Shown: piece after piece, positions 25,793 through 34,487 of the stretch
Layout of the letters: every line of letters begins with the position of its first letter
Position numbering within the stretch: the stretch's first letter is position 1
Source: Pseudomonas sp. GV085
Lineage (GTDB): Bacteria > Pseudomonadota > Gammaproteobacteria > Pseudomonadales > Pseudomonadaceae
Direction of reading: 5' to 3'
Length of the DNA: 64,000 bases
NCBI RefSeq assembly: GCF_003050925.1
Contig: NZ_QAOV01000020.1
Coordinates: 29,256 to 93,255, forward strand
Notes under the pieces: generated by a model
The model's database searches: none
Seen by the model: only the letters and a program-made list of their open reading frames with translations
What the model was told of the DNA's origin: nothing
Made by a program: the position numbers and the translations under genes

Positions 25793-26842
25793 TTATTTAC
25801 GCGCCTCCAGTATCAGGTTGAACGGCGTTTCCGTGGCCCGGCGAAAACGGCTGAATCCAGCCTCGCTGAACACCTTGCGCAACCGCGCTTCACCGGCCTG
25901 GGCGCCGAGGCCGAGGCCGACTTCCTGGGACAGCGAGTTGGGCGTGCAGATGAAGGTCGAGGCCGCGTAGAACAGGCGTCCGACCGGGTTGACGTTGTCG
26001 TCGAGCAAGTCGTTGGCGTAGGGCTCGACCAGCAGCACCGTGCCGTCGTCCTTCAGCGATTCATAAGCGTGTTTGGCCGCACCTACCGGGTCGCCCATGT
26101 CGTGCAGGCAGTCGAAGTAGCAGATCAGGTCGTAGTCGCTGCCTGGGTAGCTTTTGGCTGTGCCCTGGAAGAACCTGGCCCGGCTGGATACACCGCCTTC
26201 TTCGGCGCGTTGGGTGGCAACGGTAACGGAGGGCGCGTGGTAGTCGAAACCGACGAAGCGCGAATCCGGAAACGCCTGGGCCATGATCACCGTGGAGGCA
26301 CCATGGCCGCAGCCGATGTCCGCCACTTTGGCCCCGGCTTCCAGTTTGGCCACCACACCGTCGAGGGCCGGCAACCATTCGGCGACCAAGTGGGCTTTGT
26401 AGCCGGGGCGGAAGAAGCGTTCGGTGCCGCTGAACATGCACGGATGGTGATCGCCCCAGGGCAGGGCGCCGTTGCCGCGCATGGCGTTGACCAGCTTGTC
26501 CTTGTCGTGGAAAAACGACGCGACTACGCTGATCCCGCCCGCCACATAGACCGGTGAGTCTTCGTTTGCCAAAGCCATGGCCTGCTCTTCGGGCAGGCGG
26601 AACTGGCCATCATGGTGTTCCATGTAGCCGGAGGCGGCATGGGCGCTGAGCCATTCGCGCAGCAGGCGGGTGTTGCAGCCGGTTTTCCCGGCAAGGGTTT
26701 CGGGGGTGATCGGCTGACTGTCGGCCATCGCCCGGTACAGGCCGAGCTCTTCGCCGAGGATGACGTTGGCGAGCATCGCCGCGCCGCCCATGTCATTCAC
26801 CAGTTTACCCATGAAATCGTTGAGTCTGGCCTCGTCCATCAT
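25793..26842 (-). CDS. SAM-dependent methyltransferase with N-terminal winged helix
   Basis: A protein of about 349 residues. The first 95 residues look like the winged-helix dimerisation domain of O-methyltransferase-type proteins (CNTRLLREWLSAHAASGYM). A class I Rossmann methyltransferase follows, with SAM motif I VADIGCGHGAST near residue 175 and an acidic LVEPYAND strand. The substrate is unknown. Two adjacent ATGs are possible; AAGGAG precedes both. It is divergent from the DUF692 unit. Confidence 0.8.
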   Translation of the reverse strand: MMDEARLNDFMGKLVNDMGGAAMLANVILGEELGLYRAMADSQPITPETLAGKTGCNTRLLREWLSAHAASGYMEHHDGQFRLPEEQAMALANEDSPVYVAGGISVVASFFHDKDKLVNAMRGNGALPWGDHHPCMFSGTERFFRPGYKAHLVAEWLPALDGVVAKLEAGAKVADIGCGHGASTVIMAQAFPDSRFVGFDYHAPSVTVATQRAEEGGVSSRARFFQGTAKSYPGSDYDLICYFDCLHDMGDPVGAAKHAYESLKDDGTVLLVEPYANDLLDDNVNPVGRLFYAASTFICTPNSLSQEVGLGLGAQAGEARLRKVFSEAGFSRFRRATETPFNLILEARK

Positions 26843-27021
26843 GTGTGCTCCTTAAGCAGGATCATGGTCCAGGGGCGGTGTCTGGCGAGGTGTTCGCCGC
26901 TGGGCGGTGGTCGTGGGAATGTGCAGGACGCTGAGCGGGCCCTGTGTGCGTTGAGTTTAGTTCGGGGCGTGTGTACTGCTGTCTCGAGCGACGAAAGCCT
27001 CCCTGACTGACACTAAACCCC

Positions 27022-27111
27022 TGTGGGAGCGAGCCTGCTCGCGAAGGCGGCGGATCAGCCACCATTAGCATTGAATGTAAATCCGCTATCGCGAGCAAGC
27101 CCGCTCCCACA
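27022..27111. repeat. REP pair
   Basis: TGTGGGAGCGAGCCTGCTCGCGAAGG and an inverse copy with small changes, between the methyltransferase gene and the DUF692 promoter. Confidence 0.85.
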
Positions 27112-27119
27112 AGGGATTT

Positions 27120-27204
27120 GTGTCGTGTATTCCATTGTGTCCAACCCCGGTTTCGATACACAGACACCCATTGTCGGCCCCTGTCGAACACAGTCCCGAT
27201 ACAC
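27120..27204 (+). promoter_or_regulatory. Candidate control region with GTGTn and GATACAC repeats
   Basis: Contains GTGTC/GTGTA/GTGTC (27120-27141) and two GATACAC sequences (27155-27161 and 27198-27204), the latter 69 bp before the DUF692 start. The same GATACAC, with GTATC repeats upstream, recurs before the cupin gene and the EGKCG gene. The match here is weaker than between those two. Confidence 0.4.
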
Positions 27205-27272
27205 CCCTTCGATTAACTGTGTCTCAAGGCGGGCACCTGCCCGCAATCCTGGACACATGCGAGATCGACACC

Positions 27273-28115
27273 ATGCAGACATCCATTGCCCCCGTAGGCA
27301 GGGCCAGCGCAGGGCTTGGCCTGCGTCGCGGTTTACTCAAAGAACTGCAAGCGGCCCCGACCGGCCATTTCGACTTTCTGGAAGTCGCGCCGGAGAACTG
27401 GATCGGCATCGGCGGTGCCCATGGTGCGGCGCTGCGGGCGCTGGCCGAGCGTTATCCGTTGTCCTGTCACGGCCTGTCCCTGTCCCTGGGCGGGGCGTCG
27501 CCGCTGGACGTCGGGTTTTTGCAGGAAATCCGGGTTTTTCTCGATCACTACAACGTGCCGTTGTACAGCGAGCATTTGAGCTATTGCAGCGATGACGGTC
27601 ACCTGTACGACCTGTTGCCGCTGCCGTTTACCGAAGAAGCGGTGCACCACGTCGCCGCGCGTATCCGTCAGGCCCAGGACATCCTTGGCCGGCGTCTGGC
27701 GGTGGAAAACGTCTCCTACTACGCCGCGCACCGACAGGACATGGACGAGGTGACGTTCACCAATGCGGTGTTGCGCGAGGCTGATTGCGACCTGCTGCTG
27801 GACGTCAACAATGTCTACGTCAACTCGATCAACCACGGTTTCGATCCGCAGGCGTTTCTCGCGGGCATCGATTCGGGTCGGGTGGTGGCGATGCACATTG
27901 CCGGGCACTTCGACGAGTCCGATACCTTGAAGATCGACACCCACGGTGCCTCGGTGAAACCGGCGGTGTGGTCGTTGCTGGCCCAGGCTTATGTCCGGTT
28001 TGGCGTACAACCGACTTTGCTGGAGCGGGATTTCAACTTTCCGGCATTCGCCGAACTGGTGGCGGAACTGCAGACCATTCGCCGCCTGCAACAGGAGGGT
28101 GTGGACCGTGGGTAA
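27273..28115 (+). CDS. DUF692 (MNIO, MbnB/HvfB/BufB-like) protein
   Basis: A 280-residue TIM-barrel protein of the DUF692/UPF0276 family, the multinuclear non-haem iron oxygenases that modify cysteines of RiPP precursors. Conserved metal-site blocks are all present: SEHLSY, AVENVSYY, LLLDVNNVYVN, MHIAGH, DTHGASV and LERDFNFP. ATG 27273 starts the family-like sequence; longer in-frame starts run through a REP. It overlaps the DUF2063 gene, the usual partner. Unlike typical operons, no small precursor gene lies immediately upstream. The best candidate in the window is the EGKCG protein at 56791. Confidence 0.85.
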   Translation: MQTSIAPVGRASAGLGLRRGLLKELQAAPTGHFDFLEVAPENWIGIGGAHGAALRALAERYPLSCHGLSLSLGGASPLDVGFLQEIRVFLDHYNVPLYSEHLSYCSDDGHLYDLLPLPFTEEAVHHVAARIRQAQDILGRRLAVENVSYYAAHRQDMDEVTFTNAVLREADCDLLLDVNNVYVNSINHGFDPQAFLAGIDSGRVVAMHIAGHFDESDTLKIDTHGASVKPAVWSLLAQAYVRFGVQPTLLERDFNFPAFAELVAELQTIRRLQQEGVDRG

Positions 28116-28863
28116 GCCGAATCTTTTGCAGCAACAATCCACTATGGGCCTTTACCTGCGCGATCCTGAACAGCACGCGCCTCCCACCGAAATGGACCCG
28201 GTGCGGGCACAGGTTTACCGCGATCTGGTGTTCGCCAACCTGTCTTCGCTGCTCAGTGGCACTTTTCCTGTGCTGCTGAAGATTCTGGGGGATGAACGCT
28301 GGCGTTCGCTGGTGCGCATCTTTCTGCGGGACTACCGTGCCCGCACGCCGAAATTCGGTGAGATCGCCCAGGAGTTTGTCGGGTTTCTCGCGGCCGGGCC
28401 TCAAGCATTGAGCGATGGGCCGTGGCCACCGTTCATGGTGGAGCTGGCGCATTACGAGTGGGTGGAAATGGCCTTGCAACAGTCCGACGCCGAGCCTCTG
28501 GTTGCCGGTGATGCTGCGTTGCTGCTGGAGCGGCCGTTGCAGGTATCGGCGCTGGCCTGGCCGTTGGCGTATGCCTGGCCGGTGCAGCGGGTGGGGCCGG
28601 ATCATCAGCCGGACGCTTTGCCTGATCAGCCGACATTGCTGCTGGTGCGGCGGGCGGAGGACTGGAGTGTGAGGTTTTCTGAATTGAGTCCGTTGGCGTG
28701 GCGGTTGTTGCAGAGAATTGAAGAGTTTCCCGAAGTGACCGGGCGTGAACAGTTGCAAGGATTGGCGGTCGAGGCGGGGCAGGTTGGTTCATCGGCGTTT
28801 TTCGAGGGTGGTCTGAGGTTGTTGCGGCAGATGCATGGGGATGGGGTTGTTGGAGTTGTTTGA
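28108..28863 (+). CDS. DUF2063 (HvfC/BufC-like) partner protein
   Basis: A protein of about 251 residues with the DUF2063 N-terminal domain (YRDLVFANLSSLLSGTFPVLLKILGDERWRSLVRIFL) and a poorly conserved C-terminal half. In characterised MNIO systems this subunit binds the precursor peptide and presents it to the DUF692 enzyme. GTG 28108 is chosen because AGGAGGG lies upstream and the start overlaps the DUF692 stop by eight bases, implying coupled translation. Transcription ends with no obvious hairpin other than the palindrome at 28910. Confidence 0.82.
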   Translation: MGKPNLLQQQSTMGLYLRDPEQHAPPTEMDPVRAQVYRDLVFANLSSLLSGTFPVLLKILGDERWRSLVRIFLRDYRARTPKFGEIAQEFVGFLAAGPQALSDGPWPPFMVELAHYEWVEMALQQSDAEPLVAGDAALLLERPLQVSALAWPLAYAWPVQRVGPDHQPDALPDQPTLLLVRRAEDWSVRFSELSPLAWRLLQRIEEFPEVTGREQLQGLAVEAGQVGSSAFFEGGLRLLRQMHGDGVVGVV

Positions 28864-28909
28864 TCCTGGCGGCCCGCCAGCCGATCTGATTTCGCGGATG
28901 TATCACGTC

Positions 28910-29015
28910 GTAGGAGCTGCCGAAGGCTCGGTCCGCGCTCGGGCGATCTTTTGATCTTGATTGTCAGTAATACAGCCAAAAGATCGCAGCCTCGTTGCAC
29001 TCGACAGCTCCTACC
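28910..29015. repeat. Degenerate palindrome, GCTGCCGAAGG subtype
   Basis: GTAGGAGCTGCCGAAGGCTCGG at the left, with inverted fragments AAAAGATCGCAGCC and CAGCTCCTAC at the right. Eroded relative to the copy at 23715. Confidence 0.7.
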
Positions 29016-29106
29016 AGTTCCTACGGGGAAATGCGCACGCATGAGGAATCAGGCCGGTAGGCGCCTCGGGCCCACGGAGCAGGACCGGAGCCAAAACCCA
29101 CAACTA

Positions 29107-29670
29107 TCAGCGAATAAAGTGAATCTTCCCGCTGTCGTCATTGCCCATGTAGATGCCATACACCCCAGCCTGGCGCTCCTCGATATAACGTTCAAGGATC
29201 TGCCGGATCGCCGGGTAGTAGATGCTGTCCCAGGGAATATCCTCAGGCGCGAAGAATTGGTAGTCGAGGGTTTCCGGGCCGTACTGCCCGGTGATCTCCA
29301 GCGCGATGGCGCGGAAGATGATGTACACCTCGCTGATCCTGGGCACGCTGAAGATCGAATAGGGCGAGACGATTTCCGCGCGCACGCCGCTTTCTTCCCA
29401 GACTTCGCGCAAGGCCGCCTGCTCGGTGGTCTCGCCGCTTTCCATGAAGCCCGCCGGCAGCGTCCAGGTGCCGGGGCGCGGTGGAATCGCGCGCTGGCAC
29501 AACAGGTACTTGCCGTCCTGCTCGATGATGCAGCCGGCAATGATCTTCGGATTGACGTAATGGATGTAGCCGCAGCCGCGGCACATCAGGCGCTCGTGCG
29601 TATCGCCCGGCGGCAGTTGCTGACCGAGATCAGCGCTGCCGCACTTGGGGCAAAAGCTCGGGCTGAACAT
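29107..29670 (-). CDS. NUDIX hydrolase with zinc ribbon
   Basis: A 187-residue NUDIX protein. An N-terminal four-cysteine ribbon (CPKC and CRGC) precedes the NUDIX box G-x5-E-x7-REVWEESG (GFMESGETTEQAALREVWEESG), intact in all catalytic positions. The layout resembles NudC-type and ADP-ribose/NADH pyrophosphatases. It is the last gene of the operon running leftward from 35952, starting 1 bp after the GntR stop. Its role there may be to salvage a nucleotide or CoA by-product, which is inference. Confidence 0.85.
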   Translation of the reverse strand: MFSPSFCPKCGSADLGQQLPPGDTHERLMCRGCGYIHYVNPKIIAGCIIEQDGKYLLCQRAIPPRPGTWTLPAGFMESGETTEQAALREVWEESGVRAEIVSPYSIFSVPRISEVYIIFRAIALEITGQYGPETLDYQFFAPEDIPWDSIYYPAIRQILERYIEERQAGVYGIYMGNDDSGKIHFIR

Positions 29671-29671
29671 T

Positions 29672-30424
29672 TCAGCGACCTATGCGCGGTTCTTTCAGCG
29701 CGATGGGCAGGGTGATCTGCGGCGTGGCGCCGGTTTCTTCCTGTTTGCGCTTTAGGTAGTCCAGGGCCACGGCAGCGGCCGCACGCACGTGGTCGACGCA
29801 CGCCTGGTGGGCGGCCAGCGGGTCACCGCTCTTGATCGCTTCGACCATGCGTTCCATTTCCTGGTTGCTGGCGCCGCGACGGTTTTCCTGGGACACCGAG
29901 GTCGCGCGCAGGTAGCTGATGCGTGCCTGCAACTGGCGCAGTTGAGTGGCCGCGACATGGTTGCCCGAGCCTTCGAGCAGCACGTCGTAGAAACCCTGCA
30001 CCGAGTCGATGACCTGTTGCAGTTCGCCGTCCTTGAGCGCCTTGCGGTTTTCTTCCAGGGCTTTTTCCAGGGCCTTGATGTCCTTGGCCTTGGCGCGCAG
30101 GGTGAACAGTTGCACGATCAGCCCTTCGAGTACGCAGCGCAGCTCGTAGATGTCCCCGGCGTCGGCCAGGGTGATGATCGCGACCCGCGGGCCCTTGGCG
30201 TCGGCGAACTCCACCAGGCCTTCGGATTCCAGGTGACGCAAGGCTTCGCGCACGGAAGTACGGCTGACGCCCAGGCGATCGCACAGATCGCGTTCGACCA
30301 GACGGTCTCCCGGCAGGAGCTGGAAGTTCATGATGGCGCTTCGCAGTTTATCCAGCACGATTTCGCGCAGGGTGACGGGGTTGCGATTGACCTTGAAGCT
30401 GTCGTCGAGTGGCAGGCGTTTCAT
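29672..30424 (-). CDS. GntR/FadR-type (FCD) regulator
   Basis: A 250-residue regulator with a GntR winged helix (LLPGDRLVERDLCDRLGVSRTSVREALRHLESEGLV) and an all-helical FCD effector domain that usually binds a small carboxylate through a metal. ATG 30422-30424 is used; extra upstream codons lack a ribosome site. It is encoded inside the operon it probably controls. A matching ATGGTATACCAT palindrome lies upstream of the first gene at 35992. Confidence 0.85.
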   Translation of the reverse strand: MKRLPLDDSFKVNRNPVTLREIVLDKLRSAIMNFQLLPGDRLVERDLCDRLGVSRTSVREALRHLESEGLVEFADAKGPRVAIITLADAGDIYELRCVLEGLIVQLFTLRAKAKDIKALEKALEENRKALKDGELQQVIDSVQGFYDVLLEGSGNHVAATQLRQLQARISYLRATSVSQENRRGASNQEMERMVEAIKSGDPLAAHQACVDHVRAAAAVALDYLKRKQEETGATPQITLPIALKEPRIGR

Positions 30425-30510
30425 GGGGTCCGCTCTGATTGTGGCTGTCCATGCAAAAAGAGCACTTCGATTACGGGAATCCATGTGCTCTGTCATCAAA
30501 CAGCCAAGGG

Positions 30511-30900
30511 TTAACTGGAGGCCTCGGCATCGGCTTCGGCGAAGGCTTCACGGGCGAGCCGGAAACTGTCTACGGCAGCGGGGACACCGCAATAAATGCC
30601 GACCTGAAGCAATATTTCGCGTATTTGCTCACGACTCAGGCCGTTACGCAAGGCGCCGCGCACATGCAGCTTGAGTTCGTGGGGCCGGTTGAGGGCCGAG
30701 ATCATCGCCAGGTTGATCATGCTGCGCTCCTTGAGCGACAAACCCTCACGGCCCCAGATATGACCCCAACAATATTCGGTGACCATTTCCTGCAATGGCC
30801 GGGTGAAGTCGTCGGCGTTTTCGATGGAGCGGTTGACGTAGGCTTCGCCCAGCACCTGGGTGCGGATTTTCAGGCCTTTTTCGTATTTTTCGCTGTTCAT
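30511..30900 (-). CDS. Carboxymuconolactone decarboxylase-family protein
   Basis: A 129-residue all-helical protein of the CMD family, related to PcaC. It keeps EYCWGHIWGREGLSLKERSMINLAMISALNR and the ELKLHVRGALRNGLSREQIREIL block with its conserved histidine. It lacks the CxxC pair of AhpD-type peroxidases, so a decarboxylase or lactone-acting role is more likely. The substrate is unknown. It sits 19 bp downstream of the semialdehyde dehydrogenase in the GntR-controlled operon. Confidence 0.85.
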   Translation of the reverse strand: MNSEKYEKGLKIRTQVLGEAYVNRSIENADDFTRPLQEMVTEYCWGHIWGREGLSLKERSMINLAMISALNRPHELKLHVRGALRNGLSREQIREILLQVGIYCGVPAAVDSFRLAREAFAEADAEASS

Positions 30901-30919
30901 TTGCGTAGCTCCCGTGGGC

Positions 30920-32371
30920 TCAGAGGCCGCCCATCAAGGTATATTTGAGTTCCAGGTAATCCTCGATGCCGTACTTCGACCCTTCACGGCCGAGCCCCGA
31001 GGACTTGATGCCGCCAAACGGCGCGACTTCTGTGGAAATCAGCCCTTCGTTGATCCCGACCATGCCGTACTCCAATGCTTCGCTCATGCGCCAGGCGCGG
31101 CCCAGGTCGCGGGTGTAGCAGTAGGCGGCCAGGCCGAACTCGGTGTCGTTGGCCATCTCGACGGCCTGGGCCTCGGTGTCGAAACGGAACACCGCCGCCA
31201 ATGGGCCGAAGGTTTCTTCTTGGGCGACTTTCATTTGCGTGGTAACGCCCGCCAAAACGGTTGGCTGGAAGAAGCCGTTGCCCAATGCATGGCGTTCACC
31301 GCCGCACAGCAGTTGTGCGCCGTGGGCCAGCGCATCCTGCACATGGTCTTCGACCTTGGCCACGGCACGCTCGTTGATCAGCGGTCCTTGGGTGACACCC
31401 GCGTCAAAGCCGCTGCCGACCTTGAGTTGCGAAACCCGCTCGGTCAGGCGCGCCACAAAGGCGTCGTGGATACCGGCCTGGACCAGGAAGCGATTGACGC
31501 AGACGCAGGTCTGCCCGGCGTTGCGGAATTTGGCGATCAGCGCGCCATCGACGGCACGCTCCAGGTCGGCATCGTCGAAGACAATGAACGGCGCGTTGCC
31601 GCCCAGTTCCAGCGAGACTTTTTTCAGCGTCGGCGCGCACTGGGCCATCAGCAATTTGCCGATGGCAGTGGAACCGGTGAACGACAGTTTGCGCACCTTC
31701 GGGCTGGCGGTCAGCTCGGCGCCGATAGCGATGGCGTCGCCGGTGATCACGTTGAAAATGCCCGCTGGAATCCCGGCCTGTTCCGCCAGAACCGCCATTG
31801 CCAGCGCCGAGAAGGGCGTTTCCGGGGCCGGTTTGACAATGCACGGGCAACCGGCGGCCAGTGCCGGGCCGGCCTTGCGCGTGATCATCGCCGCCGGGAA
31901 GTTCCACGGCGTGATGGCCGCGACCACGCCAATCGGCTCCTTGCTGACCACGATGCGTGCATCGCCCTTGTGGCTGGGAATGGTGTCGCCGTAGATGCGC
32001 TTGGCTTCTTCGGCGAACCACTCGATGAAGCTCGCGGCGTAGAGGATTTCGCCCTTGGCCTCAGTCAGTGGCTTGCCTTGTTCGAGGGTGAGGATCTCGG
32101 CCAGGGCGTCGGCGTTTTCCAGCATCGAGGCATGCCAGCGCTTGAGGGTATTGCTGCGTTCCTTGGCGGTCAGTGCGCGCCAGGCCGGCCAGGCTTTGTT
32201 GGCGGCCTCGATGGCCATACGCGCATGCTCGGCGCCGAGGTTCGGCACCTGGCCGATGAGTTCACCGGTGGCCGGGTTGAAGATGTCCTGACAGGCACCA
32301 TCCGGCGCGTCCAGCCATTGGCCGTTGATGTAGGCCTGCTGACGGAACAGTAACGAGGCTGCTGGGCTCAT
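30920..32371 (-). CDS. NAD(P)-dependent succinate-semialdehyde dehydrogenase-like enzyme
   Basis: A 483-residue aldehyde dehydrogenase closest to the GabD/SSADH class. It has the nucleotide-binding PWNFPAAMITRKAGPALAAGC block, SFTGSTAIGKLL, the general-base Glu in LELGGNAPF and the catalytic Cys in NAGQTCVCVNR. Start is ATG 32369-32371; longer in-frame starts only read into the REP element upstream. A pathway ending in a C4 or similar semialdehyde is suggested. It follows the flavin reductase in the operon after a 136-bp gap filled by a REP. Confidence 0.88.
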   Translation of the reverse strand: MSPAASLLFRQQAYINGQWLDAPDGACQDIFNPATGELIGQVPNLGAEHARMAIEAANKAWPAWRALTAKERSNTLKRWHASMLENADALAEILTLEQGKPLTEAKGEILYAASFIEWFAEEAKRIYGDTIPSHKGDARIVVSKEPIGVVAAITPWNFPAAMITRKAGPALAAGCPCIVKPAPETPFSALAMAVLAEQAGIPAGIFNVITGDAIAIGAELTASPKVRKLSFTGSTAIGKLLMAQCAPTLKKVSLELGGNAPFIVFDDADLERAVDGALIAKFRNAGQTCVCVNRFLVQAGIHDAFVARLTERVSQLKVGSGFDAGVTQGPLINERAVAKVEDHVQDALAHGAQLLCGGERHALGNGFFQPTVLAGVTTQMKVAQEETFGPLAAVFRFDTEAQAVEMANDTEFGLAAYCYTRDLGRAWRMSEALEYGMVGINEGLISTEVAPFGGIKSSGLGREGSKYGIEDYLELKYTLMGGL

Positions 32372-32398
32372 GTCGGCTCCTGAGAGTAAGGGGTTACC

Positions 32399-32498
32399 TG
32401 TAGGAGCGAGCCTGCTCGCGAAAAACCTGAGAACGCCAAGGGCTGTCAGACAGCACGCGTTATCGTTCACGACCATCGCGAGCAGGCTCGCTCCTACA
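32399..32498. repeat. REP element inside an operon
   Basis: TGTAGGAGCGAGCCTGCTCGCGA and its inverse 100 bp apart, in the gap between the flavin-reductase and semialdehyde-dehydrogenase genes. It may reduce expression of the downstream genes or stabilise the upstream mRNA. Confidence 0.85.
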
Positions 32499-32507
32499 GG
32501 GGCTGCG

Positions 32508-32993
32508 TCAGGCCAGGGTGGGCAACGGGCCCAGCTTGCCTTTGTGGTAGATCATTGGCGTCACCGGTTGCGCGGGCAGGATCAGGTTCTTCACCGCGCC
32601 GACGATGATCGCGTGATCGCCGCCGTCGTATTCGCGCCACAGTTCGCACTCGATGATCGCCGTCGCCTTGGCCAGGATCGGGTTACCCAGTTCGCTCAGG
32701 TGCCACTCGATGCCTTTGGCCTTGTCTTTGCCTTTACCGGCGAAGGCATAGGCTTCGGCGGTCTGGTCGGCGGACAGCAGGTGAATCGCGAACTGCTTGC
32801 TGTCGCGCAGCACCGGGTAGGTGTCGGAACCGTAGTTGGGGCAGAACAGCACCAGTGCCGGGTCGATCGACAGCGCACTGAAGGCGCTGGCGGTGATGCC
32901 GACGATGCCGCCGTCCGGATCCAGGGTGGTGACCACCGTGACCCCGGACGGGAACGAGCTCATCACGTCTTTGTAAATGCCGGGTTCGATCAT
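32508..32993 (-). CDS. Flavin reductase (two-component monooxygenase reductase)
   Basis: A 161-residue flavin reductase-like (HpaC/RutF-type) protein with FPSGVTVVTTLDPDG and the GITASAFSALSIDPALVLFC core. Such proteins supply reduced flavin to a separate oxygenase. The expected oxygenase (LLM class or HpaB-like) is missing from this operon, which is unusual. It follows an aldehyde dehydrogenase with a 12-bp gap. Confidence 0.85.
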   Translation of the reverse strand: MIEPGIYKDVMSSFPSGVTVVTTLDPDGGIVGITASAFSALSIDPALVLFCPNYGSDTYPVLRDSKQFAIHLLSADQTAEAYAFAGKGKDKAKGIEWHLSELGNPILAKATAIIECELWREYDGGDHAIIVGAVKNLILPAQPVTPMIYHKGKLGPLPTLA

Positions 32994-33005
32994 TTTCCAG
33001 GACTC

Positions 33006-34487
33006 CTAGCGCATCACGAAGGGATCAGGCATCGGTGCCTGGGACAGGTTGATCCACACCGTTTTCAGCTCGGTGTAGGCCAGCACCGAATCGATGCCGC
33101 TTTCGCGTCCATAGCCGCTGTTCTTGAAGCCGCCGATCGGCGCCATGGCCGAGACCGCGCGGTAGGTGTTGACCCAGATGATCCCGGAACGCACGTCCCG
33201 GGCCAGGCGATGGGCACGACCCAGGTCACGGGTCCAGATGCCGGCGGCGAGGCCGAACTGCGAGTCGTTGGCAATCGCCAGCGCTTCGGCTTCGTCCTTG
33301 AAACGGATGACCGAGGCCACCGGGCCAAAGACTTCTTCCTGCATGATCTTCATCGAATTGCGGTCGCACTCGAACAGCGTCGGCTCATAGAACCAGCCGT
33401 CGCCCAGGTTCTCTGGACGCTTGCCGCCCAGACGCAGACGCGCACCCTCGGCGATGGCGTCGGCGACCAAGCCTTCGACCACGGCCAGTTGCTGCGCGGT
33501 GGCCATCGGGCCCATTTCGCTGCTGTCGTCCTGCGGGTTGCCAATGCGGATGCGCCGGGCGCGTTCCACCAGACGGCCGACGAACTCGTCGTAAATCTCG
33601 TCCTGCACCAGCAAGCGCGAACCGGAGACGCAGCTCTGCCCGGAGGCGGCATAGATCCCGGCGATGGCGCCGTTGATCGCGCTGTCGAGGTCGGCGTCGG
33701 CGAAGATGATGTTCGGCGATTTACCGCCCAGTTCCAGCGACAGCTTGGCGAAATTCTCGGCGCTGCTGCGCACCACATGCCGGGCCGTGGCCGCGCCGCC
33801 GGTGAAGGCGATCTTGCGCACCAGCGGATGGCGGGTGAGGGCGGCGCCGGTGCTTGGGCCATAACCGGTGACGACGTTGACCACCCCCGGCGGAATCCCG
33901 GCTTCCAGCGCCAGGCGCGCCAGTTCGAGGATGGTCGCCGAGGCGTGTTCCGACGGCTTGATCACGATGGTGTTGCCCGCGGCGAGGGCCGGCGCAAGTT
34001 TGATCGCGGTGAGGTACAGCGGGCTGTTCCACGGAATGATCGCCGCGACCACGCCCATGGCTTCGTGCACGGTGTAGGCAAACAGGTCCGGCTTGTCCAG
34101 CGGCAGGGTGCCGCCTTCGAGCTTGTCCGCCAGGCCTGCGGTGTAGTGGAAGAACTCCGGCAGATAGCCGACCTGACCGCGGGTTTCGCGGATCAGCTTG
34201 CCGTTGTCGCGGCTTTCCAGCTGCGCCAGTTGTTCTTTGTTCTCGGCGATCAGGTCGCCCAGGCGTCGCAACAATTTGCCGCGAGCGGTGGCGGTCAAGC
34301 CGCGCCATGCCGGGCCGTCGAAAGCCGTCTGCGCCGCCTGCACGGCGCGCTCGACGTCGGCTTCGTCGGCGTCGGGCAGCTCGGCCCAAGGCTCGGCCAA
34401 CGCCGGGTTGAGGCTTTCGAAGGTCTTGCCGGAGAGGGCATCGACCCATTCACCGCCGATGCACATCTGGAAGCGTGCGAGTGTCAT
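33006..34487 (-). CDS. Aldehyde dehydrogenase
   Basis: A 493-residue NAD-type aldehyde dehydrogenase (betaine/gamma-aminobutyraldehyde class by general look). Key blocks: PWNSPLYLTAIKLAPALAAGN, FTGGAATARHV, Glu in LELGGKSPN and the catalytic Cys in ASGQSCVSGSR. Its ATG overlaps the stop of the alpha/beta hydrolase (ATGA), so the two are coupled. It probably oxidises the aldehyde formed after the hydrolase step; the substrate is unknown. Confidence 0.88.
   Translation of the reverse strand: MTLARFQMCIGGEWVDALSGKTFESLNPALAEPWAELPDADEADVERAVQAAQTAFDGPAWRGLTATARGKLLRRLGDLIAENKEQLAQLESRDNGKLIRETRGQVGYLPEFFHYTAGLADKLEGGTLPLDKPDLFAYTVHEAMGVVAAIIPWNSPLYLTAIKLAPALAAGNTIVIKPSEHASATILELARLALEAGIPPGVVNVVTGYGPSTGAALTRHPLVRKIAFTGGAATARHVVRSSAENFAKLSLELGGKSPNIIFADADLDSAINGAIAGIYAASGQSCVSGSRLLVQDEIYDEFVGRLVERARRIRIGNPQDDSSEMGPMATAQQLAVVEGLVADAIAEGARLRLGGKRPENLGDGWFYEPTLFECDRNSMKIMQEEVFGPVASVIRFKDEAEALAIANDSQFGLAAGIWTRDLGRAHRLARDVRSGIIWVNTYRAVSAMAPIGGFKNSGYGRESGIDSVLAYTELKTVWINLSQAPMPDPFVMR

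Noticed and set aside
27023..27595. 190-codon frame upstream of DUF692 as a precursor gene
   Set aside because: It begins in a REP arm and runs into DUF692 in the wrong frame; no signal peptide or cysteine motif.
30860..32353. 497-codon frame antisense to the semialdehyde dehydrogenase
   Set aside because: Mirror of conserved ALDH codons; no domain.
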